Assembly (NCBI GenBank): GCA_039096225.1 | Contig: JBBPEB010000026.1 | Span: 237,501-301,500 of the forward strand | Source of the DNA: Blastocystis sp. Blastoise | Lineage: Eukaryota > Sar > Bigyra > Opalinata > Blastocystidae | DNA: 64,000 bases | Direction: 5' to 3' | Shown: piece after piece, positions 28,628 through 45,411 of the stretch | How the letters are laid out: every line of letters starts with the position of its first letter | Numbering within the stretch: the stretch's first letter is position 1 | Program-made: the position numbers and the translations under genes | The notes under the pieces: generated by a model | What the model was told of the DNA's origin: nothing | Databases searched by the model: none | What the model saw: the letters and a program-made list of their open reading frames with translations, nothing else

Positions 28628-29627
28628 ATATATAAAAATTAACCAGAATTATTGTATGTTTCATTTTTTAAAACAATTTATATTTATTTTCTCTCTCACA
28701 CTTTTAATTTTTGTGAATAAATATATATTTATTTTATTATTTACCTTTTTCTTTTGCTGATTAGTTTTTATAAAACTATGTTTATTTAACTTGAATTGTC
28801 TACATTTATATTATTATAAGTCCATCTTTGTTATATGTACTATATCACGAAGAATATCAAATTCTTCTGAATTCTTTATTCTTATCTCATTTGATTTTTC
28901 AATTTATTTATATATTTTGCTTATTATTCCTTTTGGTTTTGTTTCATGATTCAAACAGATATTCTTTATTCTTTAACAAGTATTTCAGTTCTTGTGTATT
29001 CACCTATTTTATAAATCAACATTTTCCTTTATCATTTTCTTTAATAGATAAATGTAATGCCCATTATTTTATTGTTTAAGAATTACATTAAGAAAAAGTC
29101 TTTGTCAACAAGAATAAATACAATAAACCAATCAAGAATTCTCTCTTGTCGATAGTGTTTTTACATAATTCAACAATTTTGGCATTTCAAATAAACGAAA
29201 CAAAGAAACTTCTGTTTTATTGGAGAGATCTTTATATGACACCTAATTCCCTTTTTCCCTAAAGAAATAATAAAGTAATTTTATATATATGGTGTATTTA
29301 ATTGGGTCTTTTAGTAATAGAATCAATTATATGGGTAATTAATATTCCTTTAAATTCTCTGTTTCCCCATAGTTTATGGGTTTCTAATTGAATTCTCGCC
29401 TTTTTTAGGTATCCATAATAAATATTATTTTACGATCATTTTTTTATTTATGACCCAATAATGAATTTATTTTAGGGAATATATTTTATAATAATCATAA
29501 AAAGAATAGAGTATGGGGCTTTGTTCTAGAATATATACCTTTTTCTTTATTGATCTGATGACACAGCATTACACAAAATAAGATCAGATATTAGACATTT
29601 TTTATTTTATTTATTATCATTAATAAA
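28628..29627. other. Intergenic region upstream of KBL
   Basis: 1 kb between two plus-strand genes, with T-rich runs and a small inverted repeat (CCCATAGTTTATGGG at about 29366). No coding exon is recognised. The last few hundred bases presumably carry the KBL promoter. Confidence 0.55.
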
Positions 29628-30857
29628 ATGGAAACTGCTGTTGAAAGAGTCGAAACTAAGTCTGGAAGTGAATTCAATAAATTTGTTCAAGCTCAACTTG
29701 ATGATATTGAAGCTTCTGGTACCTATAAACATGAACGTATCATTACTTCTAAGCAATTCTCTGAAATTGAAGTTGAAGGTACTGAAGGTAAGGTTCTTAA
29801 CTTCTGTGCTAACAACTATCTTGGTCTTGCTAATAGCCCCGTCTTAATTGATGCTGCTAAGAAGGCTCTTGATACTCATGGATTAGGTTTAGCCTCTGTC
29901 CGTTTCATCTGTGGTACTACTGATATCCATAAGGAACTTGAAGCTAAGATTGCTAAATTCCATGGTTTTGAAGATTGTATTCTTTATACTTCTTGTTTTG
30001 ATGCTAATGGAGGTTTCTTTGAATGTCTCTTCACTGCTGATGATGCCATTATTTCTGATGAACTCAACCATGCTTCTATTATTGATGGTATTCGTCTTTG
30101 TAAAGCTGCCAGACTCCGATATCACCATATGGATATGGCTGATCTTGAAGAACAATTAAAGGCTGCTCAAGATAAGAGACATAGAATCATTGTCACCGAT
30201 GGTATTTTCTCCATGGATGGTGATGTTGCTCCTCTTCCTCAAATTTGTGATTTAGCTGATAAATACAACGCTCTTGTTTGGATTGATGAATCTCACTCTG
30301 CTGGTCACTTTGGTCCTACTGGTCGTGGTACTCCTGAATTCACTCATACTCAAGGTAGAATTGATTTCTTAACTTCTACTCTTGGTAAGGCTATGGGAGG
30401 TGGTTCTGGTGGTTACACTTGTGCTTCTCATGAAGTTATTAATCTTCTTAGAAACAAATCTAGACCTTATCTTTTCTCTAATACTCTTCCTCCGGCTCTT
30501 GTTGGTGCTGGTATTGCTACCTTTGATATGCTTTCTAACTCTTCTGAACTTCCTGAAAAGATTGCTGCTAATACTAAGTATTTCCGTGATAGAATGACTG
30601 CTGCTGGTTTCAAACTTGCTGGTGATTATGCTTGTCCTATTGCTCCTATTATGCTTGGTGATGCTGCTCTTTCTGTAAAGTTCGCTGATGCTATGCTTAA
30701 GAAGGGTATTTATGTTATTGGTTTCAACTTCCCTGTTGTCCCCAAGGGTAAGGCCCGTATCCGAGTCCAAATTTCTGCTGCTCATACTAAGGAACATATT
30801 GATAGAGCTGTTGATGCTTTCATTGAAATTGGTAAGGAATTAGGTGTTATCGCTTAA
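29628..30857 (+). CDS. KBL: 2-amino-3-ketobutyrate CoA ligase (glycine C-acetyltransferase)
   Basis: A single uninterrupted 409-aa frame, against about 397 aa for E. coli Kbl. It is a PLP-dependent alpha-oxoamine synthase. CANNYLGLA (60-68), DELNHASIIDG (144-154), the strand motif WIDESHSAG (218-226) and the Schiff-base lysine K254 in TLGKAMGGG are all intact. The enzyme cleaves 2-amino-3-ketobutyrate with CoA to glycine and acetyl-CoA, the second step of threonine degradation; no threonine dehydrogenase is nearby. The first 15 residues are acidic rather than a typical mitochondrial presequence. It is the only long intronless gene here and is much less AT-rich, with strong preference for GCT, GGT, CTT and ACT. 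This fits high expression, or acquisition by transfer; the sequence alone does not decide. Confidence 0.95.
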   Translation: METAVERVETKSGSEFNKFVQAQLDDIEASGTYKHERIITSKQFSEIEVEGTEGKVLNFCANNYLGLANSPVLIDAAKKALDTHGLGLASVRFICGTTDIHKELEAKIAKFHGFEDCILYTSCFDANGGFFECLFTADDAIISDELNHASIIDGIRLCKAARLRYHHMDMADLEEQLKAAQDKRHRIIVTDGIFSMDGDVAPLPQICDLADKYNALVWIDESHSAGHFGPTGRGTPEFTHTQGRIDFLTSTLGKAMGGGSGGYTCASHEVINLLRNKSRPYLFSNTLPPALVGAGIATFDMLSNSSELPEKIAANTKYFRDRMTAAGFKLAGDYACPIAPIMLGDAALSVKFADAMLKKGIYVIGFNFPVVPKGKARIRVQISAAHTKEHIDRAVDAFIEIGKELGVIA

Positions 30858-31192
30858 ATAATTGAATAAACATTTTAATTTATTGCGAAAATGTTTTTTT
30901 CTATTTGCTGCTTTTAATTTTTCTTTTCTTCATGAATTGTTTTATAAATCTACAAAAAAATATATATATTTTGTTTTGTTTTGTTTTTATTTTTTTTCAG
31001 GAAATGTTTGTTGTTGTTTTATAAAATTTAGAAAAAAAAACTAAGGATCGTTAACTATAATAAATTAGAAGTGTTTTCTGTATTTTTAAATTAAAAAAAA
31101 ACTAATGATTGTTAACTAATAAAATAGTAAAGGATAAATAATATCAATGAAAATAATTATAAAGTAATAATAGAATTACATGTGTCTCGTAC
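30858..31192. other. Short intergenic region between convergent KBL and CASP
   Basis: 335 bp of T-rich then A-rich sequence holding two facing 3' ends. Nothing else is seen. Confidence 0.6.
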
Positions 31193-34723
<3,531 letters not shown>

Positions 34724-35812
34724 GATCTTTTCAACTTCTTTTCTTTTCTATATAGTTATATATTAGCTGATTGTAAAGTTAACTCTTAATCTAATATATT
34801 CATACGAAATAAAAAAGAGCAAATGAAAATATTTAAAAATTCTTTGTATGAAGAAAAACTACAGAAAACTATTTGCTTTATCCTAGTGTCTTTTTATATT
34901 TGAAAATTTTTTTATTTAATCATGGTTGAAATTATAACATGACTGTCTCCTCTTTTAACAACACACTAATAAATAATATAAAAAATTGTAATCAATATGA
35001 CGGACATGATGTGTTTTTTAATGCTATTATTATTATTTAGTTTGGCCAAATTTATCTCACAAGACATACAAAGCATATCATTACAAAAAAAGTGATCTTT
35101 TGGACATAAAAAAATGTTTTTAACAAAATACATTTGACTCATTTCTTCATTATATTCCCATATTCCTTATCTCATAACTTCCAGTTCATCTAATATAATT
35201 AAAAATGAATTGAATGATAGTATATGTGAATAAACTCAGTGTTACTACATTCTCTATTTATAGGAAAAAGTATTTGGCTCATCATACAGTAACTAGCTTT
35301 ATATTGATCATCATTCTATTTGTGTGAAATGGAATAATATTCATTAAGAGTATTTAGAAAAAACAACAAATAACGAAAATATATTATAAATCTACTTTTC
35401 GTGCATGACAAGACACCAAATCCATTATTATTTAATCATTAAATTCATTTTTTATGAAGAAAACACAAGATATATAAAAATAATAGAATAGAGAAAGGGA
35501 AACTCAGATCTCAAAATGGCATTACAATCAATTTCATTTTTTTAAGAAGACTTTTTTAAGAAACATAAATTCGTGGGAATCGACACATTACTTCTGTTAT
35601 AAAGACCCATATATATGGGAAAGACCCTATTTTCTCTTTGATACTATCTTTCTACGAAGGAACTTTTCTTGATAATACGTAGTATATTTTTGAAGAGGAC
35701 GTATACAAGAAACTCAATAATGTTTTTCTTAAAACAAAAGAATAATTTATTTACCTTTTTTTGAGACGTTTACTTATTTTATTACATAAACAAATATCTA
35801 TAAAAAGGACTC
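34724..35812. promoter_or_regulatory. Divergent intergenic region, CASP / SEC16
   Basis: 1.09 kb between two start codons of secretory-pathway genes on opposite strands. There is no coding exon and no (TA)n array. Both promoters must lie here; no specific binding sites are identified. Confidence 0.5.
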
Positions 35813-38800
35813 ATGAGTGATAATGTATATAATTAATTCATATTTAATAATTTTTAAAGAGTAAATTGTATTATTCATTTGCTTCTTTATAGACCAGATA
35901 CTATCAATCAAGAGGATCAAACCCATTTGCCAATAAGGCTCCTTTGAAAACATTTCCAAATGCAAAAAACAATACATCTGCTACAAATATGTTTTATTGA
36001 TTAGCTATTTTTCATTTTAATCAAATATAGATACTCAGTCTAATGATCCAAAATACAATCTGAATCAAATTCCAAAATATCAGTCAAAGCCAACAGCTTT
36101 TAATCCACATAAATTAGAATGTAAGTATTTATTTGTGTCAATTATTTTATAAAACATATCTAGTATCCTAATTATAAAAAAATATATTTATTTATATTAT
36201 TCTATTCACTTTTTTGTATTTTTAGTACCATTTCAGCCTGTTTCAAATTCAGGTGCTCAAGCAATAGATCGTCCATTAGGTCCTCCTCCTACTCAATCTA
36301 TTCCTCAAGCACCTATGTCTACTCCTATGATTCGTAGACCTACTACTACTACTTCTTATATACCTTCTCATATTAAACAAATGAATATACAACCAACTCC
36401 TCCTCTTCCTTCTTCTCCTTCTTCTTCTTATGGAGCTCCTCCTTCATCTACTATTATAAATAAGAATACTATTCCACATGCACCAATGAGTGCAATTCCA
36501 TCAAAACATTCAAATCAAAGAAATTTAGTACAAGAATTAAAATTGGCAGGATCTTCAGCTACAACTACTACTCTTTCGGGGAATAGTATTCCACAACCCC
36601 CCTCTTCTGTTCCTCCTCCTCCTTCTTCTTCTAGAAATGCTATAAATCCATTATTACCAAATACAATTGCTTCTAGAACACCAACTAATGATAAGAAGGT
36701 AAATAGATATGATATGGTTATTGTAATAGTATTATTTATAGTATATTTAAATGAATAAATATATATATGATATTATTATAATAATATTGTATTTTTTATA
36801 TTATTTTATTATATATATAGATTCATCAATATATTCCTACATCTGTATTAAAGAGTAATACTACTGTTCCTCCTCCTCCTCCTACTACTATTAATAATAA
36901 TACTATGAATAATATTAATAGTAATAATAATACTTCTATTCCTCCAACAACAACATCTATGTTACGTTCTAAATCTATACAATCATATACTCCTTATCCT
37001 ATCACTCCTAATACTACTACTAATATTAATAATAATAATAATACTATTCTTCCTCCTCCTCCTTCTTCTTCTCAACCACAAATAACCGCGGAACAATTAT
37101 TTAATACTCCTATAATGTCACCACGATCAAATTCTATGTCTTCTCATCCAAGTACTCCCCGCGGGAATGGACTACTTCCAACGCCATTATCACCTCATTC
37201 CCATAATTCTGCATTATCAACTCCTGTATCCACGATTTCTTCAATACAAAATATATCTCCATCAACACCTATTAATAATAATATTAATAATAATAATTCT
37301 ATGAATAATAATATAAATACGAATTCTCAATATGCAGATGCTGAAGACTTCTTTTCAAGTCGATCTATGTCTATTGGCTCAATTCAATCAACACAAATTG
37401 AGAATAATAATATGAATAATAATATGAATAATATGAATAATAATATGAATAATAATATGAATAATAATATGAATAATAATATGAATAATAATATAATCTC
37501 ATCTGTTGAGGATACTGAAGTTATTCCTTCTTCTTCTTCTTCTCAAAATATTAATACGAAACAAATAGATTCATCTGCTTCTATAGAAAATTCTATTAGT
37601 GATATGTCACATGATAATTATAACTCTCAACTAAATAATAATAATAATAATACTTCTATTCCTCCTCCTCCTCCTGCTACTACTACTACTACTACTTCTA
37701 CTACTACTTCTACTACTCTGCCTCATCTTGTTGTTTCTCATGAAAACCTTCCTCCTTCATTGTCTCTTCTTCATGACGCGTCAAGTCAGTTACCGTTACC
37801 CTCTCCTACACACGTGCCTAAACCAGCTCCATCTATTTCTCATATGCATTCTTATAAACGTAGATATATGAATATTAATAATAATAATAATAATAATAAT
37901 AGTGAAATAGAGACTTCTTCTATTACATCTACTCATACTTCTAATATAGATAATTCTTTAAATACTATTAATAAATCTATGAATATATCGAATATTCTTA
38001 ATAAGAATGATATTGATAAACAACAAATGGAGAATCATTTTTTAAATCATCCTAATAATCTTAATGAATCACCTATACAAACAATATCTAAATCAAATAC
38101 GACTTTCTCCTTTGCGAATTCGATCGAACATTCTATTGCTGAAACACCTCTTGAAACTGTATCTCCTTTAAGTAATAGTATTCCAGAACCTGCTTTATAT
38201 CCTGATTCCTGTACAATGATACCATCTCCATTAGCTCTTAATACACCACGTAATATATATGATAATAATAATTCTACTTCATCATTCTCACCTGATTGCC
38301 ATAATGATAATGAAAGTGATAATAATAATATTAATAATAATATTAATAATAATAATAATAATAATAATAGTGGTAATAATATGATTAATGATAATGATAA
38401 TAATAATAATACTAATGAAGAGAATATGATTTCTAAGGAGACAATAAATGATATTCAAAATCATACGAATGAAGAAAACAAGGAAATGAAAGAGAATTCT
38501 ATTCAAGATATACATAAAATAGAACCTACTGTTACTACTATTCTTCCTCCTCCTCCTACTACTATTAATACTACTAATGATGATACTATTCCTAAGACTA
38601 TTAATACGGATATAGATGATATTGGAACCAATAATAATAAAATAAATACAATAATGACTCCTCCTCCTCCAATGAAAAGTAATAGTGTTCCTTTGGAAGA
38701 AGAAGTAATAAATGATGAAACTGAAACACAAACACATTCTTTAAGCAATAATAATCCTATTACTACTACTACTCCTCCTCCTACATCTACTACTACTACT

Positions 38801-41034
38801 CCTCCTCCTCCTACTAGTACTACTATTGCTCCTCCTCCTTCTTCTCTTTATACACCATTACCTGTACCAGCTCTTTTAAATAAAAATAAACGTGGGAATC
38901 CTGGATCTCCTCGTTTTAAGGTATATAAACCTACGTATGTGGTACCTGCTCCAGTATCATCTTCTGTAAGTGATATATCTAATAATAAGAATAATAATAT
39001 TACTACTAATGTTACTAATGATACTATTAATACAAATACTAATACAACTACTATTACTAATGCTACTAATGATAGTATTAATACAAATACTATTACTACT
39101 GCTAATTCTAAGGATATTAATCAGTCTGTAATTGATTCTTCTTCTAGTATATCTGAAAAAACACAATTTGGAGAACAACCAATGATATCTACTATTCCTC
39201 CAACTGTTAATAATACTGTTTCTAAACCATTAGTTGTAACTCCTACTCCTATAGCTTTTATACCTAATAATAATAATAATAGTAATAATAATAGTGATAG
39301 TAATAATAATAGTAATAATAATAATAGTAATAATAATAGTAATAGTAATAAACCTACTCCTTTGCCTTTTATGCCTAAAACGATGGTTGTAAATAGTACT
39401 ACTAGTAATAATACTACTGATAATAATACTACTACTACTGATAATAATAATAATAATACTACTACAACTGCTTTTACTCCTGTTGCTGCTACTACTAATA
39501 ACAATACTATTACTTCTACTCCTCTTCCATTCATGCCTGCAGTAGTTACTCCTACTTCTACTACTACTATTAATCCTTCTAATAATAATACTCCTGCTAT
39601 ACCTACTCCTACTACTAGTATTCCTGCTGTAACACCTATTATGCCAACTCCATTCCTTCCTATAGGAAATACTACTGCCACAACTACTATAAATAATAAT
39701 AATAATAATCAAAATACTCCTATTTCTACTATTCCTTCTATAAATAAACCTAATAATAGATTTACAAATAAACCCAAACCATTTATTCCTCCTACAGCTA
39801 CTCTTTCTATTCCTAATAAAATTAATAATACTATCTCTACTAATAATAATATGAATATTACTAGTAATACTATAAATACTACAAAACCTAATGTATTTAT
39901 GCCACAAGTACTTCCTTTTGGTAATAATACAAATAATGCTATTAATAATAATAATATTGAATATGAAGAACATCAACAAATTAAACCTATTGCACAATTT
40001 GGATTTGGCGGGAAAATAGTTATAGTTAAACCTATATATAGTCCTTCTCATGCTCTTACCGGAAAACCATTCTTACCTGGTCAACCTTCTATGTATATAT
40101 TTATAATAATTATTATAGTTATATTATTATTATAGTTATTGTTATTGTTATAGTTATTATTATAGTTATTATAGTTATTATTATAGTTATTATTATTATT
40201 AATATTATTATACTTATTATTATTAATATTATTATACTTATTATTATTATATTATTATACTCTATATATATAGAATGAATGTACATGATTTGATTGAAAA
40301 ATCTTATTTTTCGTCTCTTGTCACTAGTTATCCTGGACCTCTTATTAACCGCGGGAAAAAGTCAGATGTCAAGTCATTTATTGGAACTATGATGAAACAT
40401 AATGGTATATATATATGATTTTATTATTATTATTATAGTTATTATTATAGTTATTATTATATATATATTATACTTATATATATATATTCTACAGAAACAA
40501 CAAATAATGGCTGGTACGGTCTTTGGAGTTTATTGGATATTATGATTGACGCTAATGGCGTCATTGATAAAGATAGAACTGATGCTACAACTTCCAAGCT
40601 AGTTTCTCTTCTTTTATCTCTCTCTGATTCTACTCTAGATATACCGCCATATGACCCGCCAAATTACCCGCCAAATGATACTATTATTTCTGCTCTTATT
40701 GATACACAAAGAATGATTTTAGAAGGACATGTATATATATATATATAATATTAATAATTATATTAACTTGAATTTTTCTTTATTATGATATATATATATA
40801 TTAATAGTTATATTTATGTATATATTATATATATATCTATTATTCCATCTTTCTAAAGCATACAGATGCCGTCAACCTCTGTATTCAGCATAATTTATGG
40901 TCCTATGCGTTAGTATATAGTCAACTAGGAGATCATGATCTATATATAAATACATTATTATCTTTTATTCAAACTAGCTTCCCTTCTGAAAATACTATGA
41001 GTATACTACTTCCTATCCTTCTTAATAGTGATAC

Positions 41035-41077
<43 letters not shown>

Positions 41078-43808
41078 TCTACTATACAATAATTTATATA
41101 TAATTTATATTTATATATTATTATTAATTTCTATTATATTATTTATTAATATTATATAGATCACTTCCAAAACATTGTGTTCCTATATGGGGTCGTTTAT
41201 TGGCTGGATTATTAACGTATGTGAATACGGAAAGAGGGAAAAGCCTCGTCATCGAATTAGGTAACATTTTATTGGAGAATAAACACGTTCCAGAAGCACA
41301 TATATGCTATATTGTATATATATACTATTATATATTATATATATTATTATATGATATACTATTATATACTAGTATATTATATTATATTATTATATATATA
41401 TATAGTTAGGAGGAATAGAATTACAATCTTATACACAAAGTAGTAATTTCTGTTTACTTGGAACACAATTCGGAACTGGCTCCAAGCCTATAAATGAAGA
41501 ATCGCAATGGGCAACTGAAATATATGAATATATATTAACATTAAATAATCCATTATATATATCAAAATCACTTCTTCCTCATAAATTATTATATACAATG
41601 AAATTAATTGACTGGGGATATATTCAACTTGCTTATACATATATTAATTATATATATAATTATTATAATGATTATTATTATCATATTTATTATAATTTTA
41701 TTATATTGCTTGTTTTTATTATAATATTTATTGTTGAATCTTTATTATATTTATTATAATATGCTTTATATTAGAAATAACTTTATTTTATCTATAGATA
41801 TATTGAGAATATTCGAAAGATATTAAAGAATACAAGTAATAATCAAGCGACAGGGTTTATGAAGCAATTAACTGGACTTGAAACAAGACTCAATATTGCT
41901 ATTAAAGGACAAGAGTATATATATATGTATATAGTTTTATACTTATTATACTTTTTAGTATTCTAGACTCATTGTTATATATATATATATATTATTTTAT
42001 ACTTATTATACTTATTATCTATATATACATAGTTCAACTTCTTCTTCTCCTATGGATACTACAGTTCCCGCCAGTTCTTCCCGCTCTTTCTTTTCTTCTG
42101 TGTTTTCAACTATTGATAATGGTATTCAATCACTTGTTACGTCGGCTACAAAAGATGAACAATCACCTTGTATATAATAATAATAATATGTTTAATAATA
42201 ATAATAATATTTTATAATAATAATATATGTAATAATAGTATATTTAATAATAATATATATAATAATAATAATATTATATATACTTTATATATTATAGTAT
42301 CTGATACACCTACTCCCGCGGTTATGACTCCTGCTCTTTCTGCTCCTTCTACTTTAGTTACTCCTGTAAATAGTATTTCTGCTCCTAATACATTATATAC
42401 TAATAATAATATGAATATGAATAATATGAATATGAATAATAATATGAATAATAATATGAATATGAATAATATGAATATGAATATGAATATGAATATGAAT
42501 ACTATGAATATGAATATGAATAATATGAATATGAATAATATGAATAATGTGAATAATATGAATATAAATAATATAAATAATATGAATATGAATATGAATA
42601 TGAATATGAATTCTGTTGTGAGTAATACTAATAATACAGTTATAAATAATAATAATAATGCTAATCCACCTCTTCCTCTTCCTCTTCCTCTTCCTCTTCC
42701 TACCACTAAAAATCATCATTTCCCCACGGTTATGCAATCTCCTATTCAATCTACTAATCCTATTGGTCAGCAAAAAGATACTATTCCAGGAACACAATCC
42801 CCATCTGTCCAATCATTACCCACACCTGTTCCTGCACCCCTCTCTCCTAAATCAAGTAATTTCAAACGATATCAACCATCAACATCACATAGAGGATCTA
42901 CTGCGTATCGTCCCGCTCCTTTCCATCCCTCTTATTCAACCAATAGTATTCCTTCGCTACAAAACACAAATATTATGAATACAGAGAATAATTCTATTAA
43001 TAATAATGTTAATAATAATAATAATAATAATAATAGTACTAATATACCTCCTTCTTCATTCTCTTCTTCTCCTATTCCTTCTTCTCATGATAATAATTCT
43101 ATTAATAATAATAATAATAATAATAATAATGCTATAGATTCTATACCTTTGCCTAAATCTGATGAATCCCCGCGGGGAGTTCAGTTTATGTCTGTTCCTT
43201 CATCGTTAATACGTCAAAATATACCACTTACGGATAATAATAATAATGATAATGATAATATTAATAATACTAATAATAATGCTTCTACTACTACTACTAC
43301 TACTAATAATAATAATAATAATAATAATACTAGTAATAGTGAAACTACTGACAATAATAATAATAATGATAAGAATATTCAATCTTCTATTGCTACAAAT
43401 GGTCCTGCTTCTACAAAGAAACATCGACGTAAATATGATTTTGATGATGATGATGATTATGTTCCAAAGAGTAAACTGTCTCCATCAACAGGAAAGACTA
43501 ATGATAATAATAATAAAGATGATAATAAAGATAATAATAAAGATATTAATAAAGAAAAACAAAAAGAAGAAACAGAATCAAAGAAAGAAACAGAAACAGA
43601 AGAGAGTATATATATATTATTGTTTAAAATAGATACTATACTATAATTATGATTCTATAATTTTTATAGAGTCTATTTATTTATGATATATTATTATTGT
43701 TTATATCTCAATGAATATTATTATTATTATTATAATTATTATTATTTATATCTCAATGAATATATAAAAATTATTGTTATTTATATCTCTATAATATAAT
43801 AATAATTT

Positions 43809-43853
<45 letters not shown>

Positions 43854-44615
43854 TTCTCATTCTTGGTTTTCTCTTCGTTCCTTTTTCAGTCGTCCAAAGC
43901 CTGCTACTACTGTATATCATGTTGAATTACCAAAAGAAGAAGCTAAACCCTATTATGATGAACAAAAAGGAATGTGGATATTCCCAGGGGAAAATAATAA
44001 TACTTCTGATTCCATTCCCGCGGGACCACCTCCAGATACAGCCATTCAAAATGCAGTTATTTCTGATGATGATGGTATATATTATTATATTTTATTATTA
44101 ATATATATATATATTATTATTAATATATATATATATATTATTATTATTATTATATATATATAGAATTCTCTACTCCTCCTACTTCTTCTGTCACTCCTTT
44201 AATGCCATCTGTTACTCCATTCTCTCCTACTACTAATGCTAATACTACTACTACTAATAATAATACTAGTAATAATAACACATCGTTACCTCCAAACCCC
44301 TCAATCCCTCAGGATCCCTCACAACCACCAGCTGAATTCATGTCACTCTCTCCGTCATCCACATCTCCAATAACTCCGTCAGTAACTCCACCTCCTTCTG
44401 CATCACCTGCTTCAACTCCAAGAACTGGTATATATATATATATATATATATAATATTCTTCTTCTTTTTCTATTACTTATTGTTATTAGAATACTTCTTG
44501 TTATAATTATACTTATTATTTTATATATATAGGTGCTCCTCGTTCAAAATATTCTGCATTAAATAACAAGAAAAAGAAGGGTCCCGTGAATATGTATGTA
44601 AATACATTCGCTTAA
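35813..44615 (+). CDS. SEC16: SEC16-like COPII / ER exit-site scaffold
   Basis: Sixteen exons, about 2,335 codons: 35813-35824, 35893-35990, 36031-36120, 36226-36698, 36821-40092, 40274-40404, 40495-40730, 40859-41037, 41160-41313, 41406-41638, 41798-41914, 42033-42169, 42298-43605, 43853-44074, 44164-44427 and 44533-44615. A long disordered Asn/Ser/Thr/Pro region leads into the SEC16 central conserved domain (YPGPLINRGKKSDVKSF; NLCIQHNLWSYALVYSQLG; LLAGLLTYVN; EAHICYI), which forms the SEC13-binding ACE1 solenoid. A second Pro/Asn-rich region is followed by the C-terminal conserved segment (SWFSLRSFFSR; YYDEQKGMWIFPGE) and a basic tail. SEC16 organises COPII coat assembly at ER exit sites. 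Oddities: exon 2 and exon 3 are out of phase by one base, the intron after 41638 lacks a GT donor, and six CCGCGG palindromes lie in the coding sequence (starting at 37086, 37159, 40349, 42316, 43170, 44018). Confidence 0.88.
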
Positions 44616-45411
44616 ATATATATACACATATATATACATATTTTAGTATCATAGATATATATAATATAAATACATTAAAAATGTGTTTTTATTTTCTTTT
44701 AACTCTAGTTATTTTTGTATTTTTTTTTTCTTTTCTATAAATTCTAATTGATTTATGTTGTGCAATCATTTATTATTTTTCGACGTTATAACTATATAAT
44801 ATATATATATCAAAGTTTATTTTAATAACAGCAAGAATTATTTTTATATTTATTATTTTATTCTTTTTGAAAAAAAAATTGTTGCTACTTTTTTCTAGTG
44901 TTTATAAATACTTTTTCTTTTCAAGTATTATTTAGTATTTTTTTATACATAAATTTGTTGTTTTGCTTTTTCATTTTTAAACTTAATATCTACTCAAATA
45001 ACATTCTTAAGTTTTTATGAAATAACTCTATTAATAATAGTCACTAAAAATAGTTACCTGTTTTCAATAGCTACCAATATAAATATTTAATTTCTTTACT
45101 TATTCTACTATTATAAATATAGTTATAAAGAAAATAAGTTTTTTAAGGATAGTGATTTATATCTATTAACAACTAACAAAATAAATATTTACTATTTCTC
45201 TATCTTTGTAAGGTAATATTCGTACTATGTGGCATTTTTGACCTTTTAGAACATATGATTGGCAAGATAAACTATTCTATCCAATCAATTTACTTAAAAC
45301 ATCAAAATGCCTAATCGTGGATGTTTATATTGAGAGAAATAGTGTTAATAAAAAATTGTGAATAAATATGAATAAAAAATAACAGTTAATAAAATATTAT
45401 AAATAAATAGT
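44616..45411. other. Intergenic region between convergent SEC16 and TLDc gene 1
   Basis: About 0.8 kb, A+T-rich. A GATTGG ... CCAATC inverted pair about 30 bp apart (near 45265-45290) is the only structure noted. No gene is seen. Confidence 0.55.

Noticed and set aside
40004-40016. E2F-like site TTTGGCGGGAAAA
   Set aside because: It lies in the SEC16 coding sequence, far from any promoter. One match to a short consensus is not evidence of regulation.
38288-40051. Several minus-strand ORFs of 70-270 codons opposite SEC16
   Set aside because: They arise from complements of Asn/Thr/Pro-rich codons; the plus frame carries the conserved SEC16 context and correct splice phases.
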